Shown here in pieces: positions 30,064-37,726 of a DNA stretch of 64,000 nt (position 1 is its first letter; every line of letters begins with the position of its first letter). Source of the DNA: Aquabacterium olei (GTDB lineage Bacteria; Pseudomonadota; Gammaproteobacteria; Burkholderiales; Burkholderiaceae_C); assembly GCF_003100395.1 (NCBI RefSeq), contig NZ_CP029210.1, positions 1,736,001 to 1,800,000 on the forward strand. The letters run 5' to 3'. The position numbers were made by a program, and so were the translations under genes. Below the pieces are notes generated by a model. That model worked only from the letters and a program-made list of their open reading frames with translations. It ran no database searches and was not told where the DNA came from.

Positions 30064-30999
30064 CTATTGAAGAACGACTTGCCTGTTCACGCTGGGCAAC
30101 ATGGCCTGGGCAGCAGGTGTGCTCACCGTGGTGATGCGCTCCAGCAATTCGGATTCGGACAGCACGCCAAAGCCAATGGGTGTGATTTGCCCGGTGTAGG
30201 GCTGGGCGAGAAACACCGCTGGCACCTGGGTGACCTTCAGGGTGTTGGCGATGCCGTTGTCGGCTCGGGCATCTGCAAAGCCAGGCATGGGGCCGCCATC
30301 CACGCTGATGGCCACCACCTTGATGCCGTGGCGCGCCTCGAAGGCCGTCAGCGTGGGGGCGAAGGCGTGGCAGTACGGGCAGTCACTGCGGAAGAAGAAG
30401 AACAGGACGTGGTCCTTGCCCAGTGAGGTGATGGACTGGGAACGGCTGAGCAACTGGTCCCGGTCGAACACCTCCAGCGCCTTGGCGTTGACTGGGCGGC
30501 CATGTACGGTGGGGTCCAGCTCCGGTGTGGCCCAGGCGACGCGCTGGGCGACGTCGGCGAAGTAGGACGCTCTGGCCACAACCTTGGCCTCCAGTTCCAT
30601 GTAGCGGCGCACATTGGCCTCGGTCGGCCGCATGATCGCAATGTTGCGGTAGGACTCGACAGCCTTTTGCAGTCGCTCGAATTCGACCAACTCTGGCGCT
30701 CTGGCCGGGCGGGTTGATGGTGTCGGGGCCGCTGGTGACGTGGGCGGTGGCAGGGCGGGAGTCTTGGGTTGAGCCTCAGGTGTGTCGCGTACCTCGGGTT
30801 CGGGGTCTTCGTAGAAGTGCCATCCTCGCCATGCATCTGACCAGTAAGGCGCGGCAATGGGCTCGTCCAGCTTGGACGAGGCTTGCGCTTGTGCCTCGGG
30901 CGCTGCGTTGAGGCAAGCGAAGGCGAGGAGGGCTATGCTGGCAAGGAGTCTGAAAAGACCTGAGCGAGACGCCCATGACGGGCGAGATGGGCGAGGCAT
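30064..30999 (-). CDS. traF: F-type pilus assembly protein TraF, thioredoxin-like
   Basis: A 311-residue periplasmic protein with signal sequence (LFRLLASIALLAFACLNAAP), a Pro-rich linker at about residues 70-105 and a C-terminal thioredoxin fold that keeps a CPYC active-site pair in FFFFRSDCPYCHAFAPTL. F-plasmid TraF lacks such a pair, so this variant could be redox-active. The ATG at 30999 with a GGAG site is chosen over a longer frame. It follows the hypothetical periplasmic gene by 10 bp and precedes traH. Confidence 0.9.
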   Translation of the reverse strand: MPRPSRPSWASRSGLFRLLASIALLAFACLNAAPEAQAQASSKLDEPIAAPYWSDAWRGWHFYEDPEPEVRDTPEAQPKTPALPPPTSPAAPTPSTRPARAPELVEFERLQKAVESYRNIAIMRPTEANVRRYMELEAKVVARASYFADVAQRVAWATPELDPTVHGRPVNAKALEVFDRDQLLSRSQSITSLGKDHVLFFFFRSDCPYCHAFAPTLTAFEARHGIKVVAISVDGGPMPGFADARADNGIANTLKVTQVPAVFLAQPYTGQITPIGFGVLSESELLERITTVSTPAAQAMLPSVNRQVVLQ

Positions 31000-31009
31000 G
31001 TCAATCTCC

Positions 31010-31444
31010 TCATTGCAGCGACTTGGGCGGCAAGCCATCGAGGCAGTAGTTGATCCCGAACTCGATGGATTGTTTGCGAGGGGCCTGGGCACCAGGCAAC
31101 CAGACACCGTCTTGCCAGAAGGTCACCTTCAGGCGGCTGCAACCAGGCTGGCGGTAGCGCTTGTCGGTGGTGACGTCGATGGAGATGGGGGTGTTGGCCT
31201 TGAAGCGCTGGCTGATGGCGTCGGCAGATTCGCCTGTCAGCGTGCCGTGCGCCTGTCCGTCTGGCGCTTGCAGTGCCATCACCATCAGCACCCTGGCGTC
31301 CTTGACAGGCATGCGACCGACGAACGGATCGGGCGATCGCTCAGGCGTTTGCGTTTGTGTTTGTGCTTGGCAAGTCAATGCAAATGCCATCGCCATCGCC
31401 GTGATGGCATTGAACTTGATCGGTGTCCTGAGATGCTGTGTCAT
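31010..31444 (-). CDS. Hypothetical periplasmic protein in the tra operon
   Basis: A 144-residue protein with a signal-like N-terminus (FNAITAMAMAFALTCQAQ) and no recognised domain; motifs are DPFVGRMPVKDARVLMVMAL and FWQDGVWLPGAQAP. The ATG at 31444 overlaps the traN stop as ATGA. An equivalent gene is not part of the F plasmid set, so this is an ICE-lineage addition between traN and traF. Two Cys (CSRLKV and INYCLDG) could form a disulfide in the periplasm. Confidence 0.7.
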   Translation of the reverse strand: MTQHLRTPIKFNAITAMAMAFALTCQAQTQTQTPERSPDPFVGRMPVKDARVLMVMALQAPDGQAHGTLTGESADAISQRFKANTPISIDVTTDKRYRQPGCSRLKVTFWQDGVWLPGAQAPRKQSIEFGINYCLDGLPPKSLQ

Positions 31445-33765
31445 TGGCAACGCCCCTGTCCGTAGTAACAGTTGGGCACCTTGGCGCTGTTGCCGCTTTG
31501 GATGGCACCCAGGTTCGGGATGTTGGGCACGATGGAGGCGTAGAACTCGGTGAGGTCCATCGCTGCGAAGTCCAGGCTTTGCAGCTGAGGGATGGTGAAG
31601 CCCGAGCAGTCCGGGTTCTGGCCGCTGCCCCAGCCCTTGCCAATCTGCATGCGCCCCTGCTCATTGACTATCCGGGCGAGTTTGCTGTTGAAGCAGCATT
31701 TGCCTGTGGTGTGCTCCAGGCACGACACGCAGGCACCAAGAACGCGAAGACACGATGAGCACCATGACCCCGTGGCGTGGCACAGCCCCGCGCCTTCTCT
31801 CATGGCCAGCTTGCCCTCTTCTTCATTGCAGGACATCATCGACATGACGATGTAGATCACCACAGCGATGGCCAGCGACCAGGGGTCGAACGCGACCACC
31901 ATGCTGTCGCCTGCATAGAGCACCGACGATCCGGCGGGCAGAGCGGTGCCGTTGACGGCCACGGTGACGCCGTAACTGGTGAAGGAGCCGCTGAAGCCGC
32001 CGCTGGTGAGCAGTGCGGACATGCCCTGGTAGATGAACTCCCGGTTCTCGGAGTTCATCAGCACGTCGTAGACCAGGCGTGAGCCCACACCGAAGGTGCT
32101 CTGGTTGCTCATCCCAGCGCCAGCGCTGTCCGAGTCGCAACAATCTTTGAACAGCCGGTCTCGGCAGTGGTTGCCTTCGCCCTTGAAAACCTGCATCAGC
32201 TTGGTGTCCAGGTACACACCGGCTTCTCGGGCGGCTTCCAGCATCGACATGGAGCGGGCAAAGTCCGCGTCGTTCGTGTAGCTCGTGTTGAAGCAACTGT
32301 CACCCAGACAAAAGACATTGGATGGGCAGTTGGTTGCTGTCGTGATCGTTTGGGCGCTGGCCGGGCAGGTGTAGCTGTCCAGGTAGACCTCGCACATGCC
32401 TGTGGCAGCGTTGGTTTGCTTGCATGTGCTGCTTCCCAGCGTGCAGCCTTGGCTCAGCAAGGGGGCGCATTCGTCTGTGAGGGCACCGGATGTGCAAGAA
32501 AGGGTGCGCTCGTAGGACCAGCAAGCGCGGGTGACGGCTCGGCCATCGATCACCTTGGTGGCGGGGCCATCCACGCACCTGTCGGCTGTGGTGACGGTGC
32601 AGCGTCCGCCTGCTTCGAGTGGGGCGCTCTTGTCATCCCAGACATCGGTTTCGATGTGGTTCATGGTTGGCTGCTGGAAAGACAAGGGGATGCTCCAGCC
32701 AGAAGCGCCGACCAGGCTGGCCGCGCCCGCATCCTGAGCGCAGCGGGTCTCTGTGCGGCTGACCACGACAGAGGGGCCGCTGTCACAGCCCATGCGGGGG
32801 CGGGGCATGGTGAGCGTGAAGCAGCGATCAGCCGGCCCCGAAGATTGAACGCGGCTGGACCAGTAGGCCTGCAACTGGTCGCCGCGCACTGTGCCGGTCG
32901 GGCAGGCATAGACCGGCGTGCCGAACTGGAAGTTGTAGTGGCACTGGCCAGACGAACAGCCGGATCCAGGCATCATGACCACCTTGAAGGGGCGCCAGCA
33001 GTGGCCACCCCAGTGTGGTGCGAGGTCGGTGACGAACGCGGGTTGCGTAGCTGGCGTGCTGGGCAATTCGAGGTTCTGCCACCCGATACAGGCCCCGTTG
33101 CCACCAGCGGCATAGAAGCGAAATTGCTGCAACTGGTCGGTACGGATGCGGCATTGGGCCTCGGCCACCATGTAGTCGGCACCGTTGCGATTGGCCTGAC
33201 CATGGGCAAACCAGTCGCCAGCGGCGCAACTGGGGACAAGTTCGACTTGCACCGTCAGATCCCGCCGGGTGGCGTAGTTGCCCACACCGTTGTAGCGCTG
33301 GCACTGTTTGGTGACCGCGTCTGCTGGTGTGGTGACGTCGGCGGTAGTGCAACCGCTGTAATACGAGGAAAGACTGCCAAGAGCCAGAGACGGGTTTGCG
33401 GCGATGTCCCGCGCGCCCATGACCGCGGGGTCGTAGGGCGAAATGGCAGGGCGTGGCGTGTTGGCCGAGTTGAGCGCGCCGCGTTGGGCCTGGCACACCG
33501 GGTCATCGGGCGTGCTGGTGCAGGCGGTGAGGCGCGCGTTGGCCGGGCCTGACAAGCTGGGTTGGCCGTAGTAGGCTGCCTCAGCGGGCGTGCGGGTGTA
33601 TCCCGGCACATTGGCCGTTGCGTTGGGGGTGCTGACCGTGCCGCGAATCACCGGGTTGGCGGCTTGACCGGCGGCGGTGCCTTCTTCGTGTGGCCCAGCC
33701 AGCGCCATCGTCTGCGCCGTGACGAAGCACCAGAGGGTGAAGCAGGTGACGAGTCGGCGCAGCAT
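31441..33765 (-). CDS. traN: Type-F mating-pair stabilisation protein TraN
   Basis: A 774-residue outer-membrane, Cys-rich adhesin-type protein with signal peptide (LVTCFTLWCFVTAQTMALAG). More than 30 cysteines are spread over the sequence. The C-terminal region FKGEGNHCRDRLFKDCCDS and the CSSCLRVLGACVSCLEHTTGKCCF cluster region are typical of TraN. In F it stabilises mating pairs by contacting the recipient surface. It ends overlapping the next gene by 4 bp and starts 8 bp after trbC. Confidence 0.92.
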   Translation of the reverse strand: MLRRLVTCFTLWCFVTAQTMALAGPHEEGTAAGQAANPVIRGTVSTPNATANVPGYTRTPAEAAYYGQPSLSGPANARLTACTSTPDDPVCQAQRGALNSANTPRPAISPYDPAVMGARDIAANPSLALGSLSSYYSGCTTADVTTPADAVTKQCQRYNGVGNYATRRDLTVQVELVPSCAAGDWFAHGQANRNGADYMVAEAQCRIRTDQLQQFRFYAAGGNGACIGWQNLELPSTPATQPAFVTDLAPHWGGHCWRPFKVVMMPGSGCSSGQCHYNFQFGTPVYACPTGTVRGDQLQAYWSSRVQSSGPADRCFTLTMPRPRMGCDSGPSVVVSRTETRCAQDAGAASLVGASGWSIPLSFQQPTMNHIETDVWDDKSAPLEAGGRCTVTTADRCVDGPATKVIDGRAVTRACWSYERTLSCTSGALTDECAPLLSQGCTLGSSTCKQTNAATGMCEVYLDSYTCPASAQTITTATNCPSNVFCLGDSCFNTSYTNDADFARSMSMLEAAREAGVYLDTKLMQVFKGEGNHCRDRLFKDCCDSDSAGAGMSNQSTFGVGSRLVYDVLMNSENREFIYQGMSALLTSGGFSGSFTSYGVTVAVNGTALPAGSSVLYAGDSMVVAFDPWSLAIAVVIYIVMSMMSCNEEEGKLAMREGAGLCHATGSWCSSCLRVLGACVSCLEHTTGKCCFNSKLARIVNEQGRMQIGKGWGSGQNPDCSGFTIPQLQSLDFAAMDLTEFYASIVPNIPNLGAIQSGNSAKVPNCYYGQGRCQ

Positions 33766-33773
33766 GGCGATCC

Positions 33774-34556
33774 CTAACCCTTGAGCCGTTGGATGAAGGC
33801 GCCGGCATCCTTGCTGAAGCGGGGTGTGCGGTGCTGAATGTGGCCCAAGGCGTAGTCCAGGCTCACGTCTCCGGCCAGGCGGACATAGTCATTGGGCGGC
33901 GCACAACTGCCTCGACCACCATCACCACAGGGCGAGTTGTCAGCGCCCTCACGCACCAGCACAAAGCTGGGCACCTGTGTGATGGCGTAGCGCTCGAAAG
34001 CTTGCGGGTCGATCTGGAAGGCCACCGACTGACCTGCCAACAATGCCTGTGTTCGCGCAACGGTGTCGCGCAGGGAGCCATTTAGCAGGCCTCTGATCAG
34101 CAAGGATGCCTTGGCGAGTGCCGCTTGGCTGACCAGTCTCTTGAGCGTGGCCTCGGGCATCGACAGGCTGATGAACACCATCAGGATCGGGCCACCACTC
34201 ATGTCCTTGCCCACCCCGGTGCCGGGGGGCTGGGCGGCTTTCATCTGCAGGGCGTAGGCTTTGGACAGCGCTTCGAGGTCCACAGGCGCTTTGGCTTGGG
34301 GCTGCGGGAGCGCATCAATTCTTGGTCCCGCTGTGTCGGGCACACGTTCCAAGTCTGCGGCGCTGGGCACGCCGTGCGCTTTCCGAGCACGTTCGATGTC
34401 CTGGTCCGTGATGGTGGGTTGCGCGCGCCTGGCCCGAGCGATGTCTGCTTCGGTGATGACCGGTGTGGTTTGGGCCTGTGCGCTCAGTGCAAGCAGCATG
34501 GACAGGCCAAGACCGAAGCCCCAGCGTGAAGGTTGATGGAAGTCAGAAGCCGACAC
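33774..34556 (-). CDS. trbC: Type-F pilin assembly protein TrbC
   Basis: A 260-residue periplasmic protein of the TrbC_Ftype family. A signal peptide (GFGLGLSMLLALSAQAQ) is followed by a repeat-like linker with two ITEADIARARRAQ/ITDQDIERARKAH units, then the thioredoxin-like domain with LMVFISLSMPEATLKRLV and VPSFVLVREG. It acts in pilin processing and assembly with TraW. It overlaps traU by 14 bp. Confidence 0.92.
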   Translation of the reverse strand: MSASDFHQPSRWGFGLGLSMLLALSAQAQTTPVITEADIARARRAQPTITDQDIERARKAHGVPSAADLERVPDTAGPRIDALPQPQAKAPVDLEALSKAYALQMKAAQPPGTGVGKDMSGGPILMVFISLSMPEATLKRLVSQAALAKASLLIRGLLNGSLRDTVARTQALLAGQSVAFQIDPQAFERYAITQVPSFVLVREGADNSPCGDGGRGSCAPPNDYVRLAGDVSLDYALGHIQHRTPRFSKDAGAFIQRLKG

Positions 34557-35595
34557 AGCAGTTCCTTTTGCGAAACAACATGAAGGCGAAGTCTTCGCCG
34601 CGCACCGGGTATTCCTTGCCGGCCCCCCAGATCACGGTGCTGCGCCCGAAAGGCTGGCAGCACCTGCCGCCGTCCTTTTCGGTGTTGGGGATGGGGTAGG
34701 TGAGTTGTGTCTTGTAGGCCGTCTTGTCCATGACGGGCTCGAAGTAGGGGCCACACAGGCCGGGCGTGCCATGCCATCCCCAGGCGATCAACTCGCGGTG
34801 CATCTTGGTGGTCAGGCGCTGGGCCAGCAGAACGGCCGTGCGAACACCGCCCAAGTGGTAGGGCACTTGGCCATCCAGCGGGTAGATGCCGCCCTGGCAT
34901 CCTGCGCACCAGAACAATTCCTTGATGCCAAAGCCCTGTGAGGCGGCCACGCAATCGGCGGCGCAGGCGGCAATCGCGATGGGGTTGGCGAACAACACCG
35001 CATCCGGGTTGAGGATCAGGGTCAACTCGTCGTCGTTCCACAGCGGATCGACCTCGGTGAGATAGGCCAGATCGAAGCTGCCCTTTTCCAGGCAGGGAAA
35101 GTCGGTCACGACCTCCAGCCAGTACAGCATCGGGTTCACGTAGAAATGGGCCTGGTAGAAACTGCCGCCATCGCCGTCGCCTTCAGCGTGGGTGAAGCGG
35201 GCGGCTTCCGGGGCGGGCAGGCCCGGGTTCAGGTCGATGCCGCCCAGTGAGGTCAGGCAGAACGGCTTGCGCACGACTTCGACATGGCGAGCCGGTTCCC
35301 AAAAGCCGATAGACAGACCGATGACCGGGTTCACGCCGCAACTGCACACAGGGCTGCCTGGGTTGGCAATGTCTTCCTGGCCGCCGAAGTTGGCGATGGG
35401 GATGCTGCCCAGGCTGATGGGCAGGATGCAGCTCCAGCAGATGTCGGTGACGGGGTTGGGGAACTTGCCTGTGCAGGTGGCGATGCCCGCCGCGTGGCTG
35501 TGCTGGCTGGTCATGGCCAGCAAGCAAATCAACAGGATCGCCGCGATGTGATCCCACGATTGACGCCATCTTGCTTTTGGGGTGGATCGGGTCAT
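34543..35595 (-). CDS. traU: Conjugal transfer protein TraU
   Basis: A 350-residue periplasmic, Cys-rich protein needed for F pilus assembly and DNA transfer. A signal peptide (AAILLICLLAMTSQHSHAAG) leads into CTGKFPNPVTDICWSCILPI, then CSCG and a C-terminal CCQPFGRSTVIWGAGKEYP. The initiating ATGA overlaps the traW stop. Length and motifs are standard for the family. Confidence 0.94.
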   Translation of the reverse strand: MTRSTPKARWRQSWDHIAAILLICLLAMTSQHSHAAGIATCTGKFPNPVTDICWSCILPISLGSIPIANFGGQEDIANPGSPVCSCGVNPVIGLSIGFWEPARHVEVVRKPFCLTSLGGIDLNPGLPAPEAARFTHAEGDGDGGSFYQAHFYVNPMLYWLEVVTDFPCLEKGSFDLAYLTEVDPLWNDDELTLILNPDAVLFANPIAIAACAADCVAASQGFGIKELFWCAGCQGGIYPLDGQVPYHLGGVRTAVLLAQRLTTKMHRELIAWGWHGTPGLCGPYFEPVMDKTAYKTQLTYPIPNTEKDGGRCCQPFGRSTVIWGAGKEYPVRGEDFAFMLFRKRNCCVGF

Positions 35596-36242
35596 GGTGT
35601 CACCTCCAACTCATCCACGCGCAGGCGCTTGCCTTCCTGCGAGACCAGAGCGGGCACCTGTGCGATGCCCAGGCGCCGGGTCAGCACACCTTGCTGGTCG
35701 TAGTAAACCGGCGTGCGCCAGGCTTTCATCAGGTCCAGGTAGGAGCCAGCTGTCAGGATCGCCTTGAGCTGGCCCTGGTAGCGCTGGATCAACTCCCGAG
35801 CGCGGCTCACCTGCCGTGCATCACGGGCGTCGAAGAACAGCAGGTGTCTGGACAGGGACACCACGTCCAGCGGGTTGTGGCGCGAGCCAGCGGCAAACAT
35901 CAGGTGCCCCTGGGGATCCAGGATGTTGCGATCCAGCGTGAAGCTGGGGTCGAAGTAGAAGGTGCGCGGCTGTTGCGTGGTGCGCAGCCCGGCCACAGGC
36001 TGTGGCTGGCGCACGGCCTGAATGCCGCGCTCACGGGCTTGGTCCTGCAGTCGAGCCAGTTCGCCATTGGCTTGCTTTTCTCGCAGGCGTTGCGCAATGA
36101 ACTCCAGCAGGTTGGCTTCGCTGATCGGATAGGTCGGACCGATGCTGCCCAGGTCCACGCCCCAAGCGCATGAGCCCGCACCTGTGCATGCCATGGTCAG
36201 CAGGCAGGCCATCACCATCAACTGTGGGCTCTTGGGCTTCAT
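35592..36242 (-). CDS. traW: Type-F pilus assembly protein TraW
   Basis: A 216-residue periplasmic protein with signal peptide (LMVMACLLTMACTGAGSCAWG) and the TraW motifs LGSIGPTYPISEANLLEFI, TFYFDPSFTLDRNILDPQG and a C-terminal FFDARDARQV/PVYYDQQGVLTRRLGI part. The ATG at 36242 is chosen because it overlaps the previous stop as ATGA; a longer in-frame start exists 21 bp upstream. It works with TrbC and TraU. Confidence 0.92.
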   Translation of the reverse strand: MKPKSPQLMVMACLLTMACTGAGSCAWGVDLGSIGPTYPISEANLLEFIAQRLREKQANGELARLQDQARERGIQAVRQPQPVAGLRTTQQPRTFYFDPSFTLDRNILDPQGHLMFAAGSRHNPLDVVSLSRHLLFFDARDARQVSRARELIQRYQGQLKAILTAGSYLDLMKAWRTPVYYDQQGVLTRRLGIAQVPALVSQEGKRLRVDELEVTP

Positions 36243-36742
36243 GGCTGACCCCGAGCGTCGCAACGGATGCGTTGAGCGAGTTGGCTCAGCAGGGCATCAC
36301 GCTGCGCCAGTTGGCTGGGGTGGCTGGCGCTGACCATGCCCATGAGGACCGGGTCACCGCTGCCCTGGGCAATGGCCTTGCGCAACGCCAGCGCGGTGAG
36401 GGGCCGCCCGCAGCGTTGCGCGAACGCACGCAAGTAGGCTTGAGCGCCGTCGCGCGCGGCAGGCGAGATTTGCGCCAGCAGTGCCAGGTAGTCCTCCAGA
36501 GGCACATCGTCTGGCGTGGACGCAGGCGTGCTGGCGCTTTGAGTGACTGGGCTGCTGTGGGCGCGACTTTCGGCCAGTTGCTGGGCCGGCCGCTTGGGCG
36601 TGGTCTGGGCCTGAGCGTGGGCTGCAGATGCCAAACCAGCGATCCAGATGCACAGGATCAAGCGAGGCGCCGAGTGGCGCACGTCATTGCGGCCATTGCG
36701 GCACTTGCGGTGTTGCTGGAGGTGGCATGGACAGGCTTGCAT
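36239..36742 (-). CDS. Hypothetical exported protein between S26 peptidase and traW
   Basis: A 167-residue protein with a hydrophobic export segment (LILCIWIAGLASAAHAQA) after a basic, Cys-containing start. The mature part has a linker (VTQSASTPASTPDDVP) and a helical C-terminal domain (LEDYLALLAQISPAARDGA and SQLAQRDALLSQLAQRI). I place the start at 36742 behind a GAGGAAC site. No family recognised. Tight spacing (10 bp from the peptidase gene, ATGA overlap with traW) marks it as part of the transfer machinery operon. Confidence 0.65.
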   Translation of the reverse strand: MQACPCHLQQHRKCRNGRNDVRHSAPRLILCIWIAGLASAAHAQAQTTPKRPAQQLAESRAHSSPVTQSASTPASTPDDVPLEDYLALLAQISPAARDGAQAYLRAFAQRCGRPLTALALRKAIAQGSGDPVLMGMVSASHPSQLAQRDALLSQLAQRIRCDARGQP

Positions 36743-36752
36743 GTCATGTTCC

Positions 36753-37358
36753 TCAGAACAGGGGCCGCACGAGCCCGATGACCTGCTCGGCGCGGACCAG
36801 ACCGCTGCTGCGGTAGCGCGAGTCAAAGCTGTCGGGGCTGCTGCCCTGGACGTAGTAGCTGCCCGGTGGGATCACCGTGGGCTGAATGGGATCGAGCCCA
36901 CGGTGGTCGAAGGTCTGAGCCTTGGCATGCCCCACCGACTCGCCGTTGATCAACACCATGCGGTCTTGGACGGTGATGGTGTCACCGGGCAGGCCCCTGA
37001 CCATCTTGAAGAAGGGCTGACCGCGCAGGCCCGGGTAGTGCTGCTGTGCATCGCCAGCGAAGGCGAACAGGATGTAGTCACCACGGTGCAAGGCGGGCGG
37101 AACAGTCTGTTTCCAGCTCACGCGATAGGCGACACGGTAGGGCAGGCTGGGCGTCCAGTTGAAGACAATGGGGAGGCGTGGGGTGGGATCCAGGAACAAC
37201 CGGACGTAGGCCAGCGCCCAGATGGCGAACACCGGAAGGTAGAGATACCAGCGGCGACGCATGTGGGCCAGTTGGTCGCAAAAGGATTGCCGGGCTTGGC
37301 GATAGCTGCGCACATGCCAGGGCACGGGCGGCGGGATGCGGACGATCTGCAAGGTCAT
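36753..37358 (-). CDS. S26-family signal peptidase of the transfer system (TraF/LepB-like)
   Basis: A 201-residue membrane peptidase. One transmembrane helix (YLYLPVFAIWALAYVRLFL) is followed by the Ser box FNWTPSLPYRVAYRVS, where TPSLP carries the nucleophile, and by the Lys box FFKMVRGLPGDTI. C-terminal GSSPDSFDSRYRSSG is the box-E type motif. Such enzymes mature the pilin or other exported Tra proteins. The ATG overlaps the trbI stop by 4 bp. Confidence 0.88.
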   Translation of the reverse strand: MTLQIVRIPPPVPWHVRSYRQARQSFCDQLAHMRRRWYLYLPVFAIWALAYVRLFLDPTPRLPIVFNWTPSLPYRVAYRVSWKQTVPPALHRGDYILFAFAGDAQQHYPGLRGQPFFKMVRGLPGDTITVQDRMVLINGESVGHAKAQTFDHRGLDPIQPTVIPPGSYYVQGSSPDSFDSRYRSSGLVRAEQVIGLVRPLF

Positions 37359-37726
37359 GGCATCCCCACTTTCTGGCGCAACTGAGCGGTCAAGTCCACG
37401 GTGTGCGGTGTGGGCCCGGCCACAGCGCCTTTGAGTACCACCAGGCATGCGCAGTCGCGGGGCAATTCCTCCAGCGCAATGGGCAGGCGTTGGGCGAAGG
37501 TGCGCGCCATCAGCATGGCGTTTTGCCGATCGTCTTCCGAGCCGGCCTTGGTGAGCAGTTGCGTGAACTCGGCTTCCTTTTGCCGGTACACCTCGGCCAC
37601 ATCGACCATGCCGATGCGCAGCGCTGGGCGCACCACAGTGCGGTCATAGAGCAGCAAGGCGGCAGCGACCACGATCAGGGTGAGCAGCGACTGCACCAGG
37701 GCAGGGATGAGGCTGATCGCTTTCAT
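37355..37726 (-). CDS. trbI: Type-F conjugative protein TrbI
   Basis: A 123-residue bitopic inner-membrane protein (helix LVQSLLTLIVVAAALLLYDR) with a periplasmic helical domain and the C-terminal CACLVVLKGAVAG strand of the TrbI_Ftype family. In F it modulates pilus extension and retraction. It overlaps both traC and the peptidase gene by 4 bp. Confidence 0.85.
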   Translation of the reverse strand: MKAISLIPALVQSLLTLIVVAAALLLYDRTVVRPALRIGMVDVAEVYRQKEAEFTQLLTKAGSEDDRQNAMLMARTFAQRLPIALEELPRDCACLVVLKGAVAGPTPHTVDLTAQLRQKVGMP

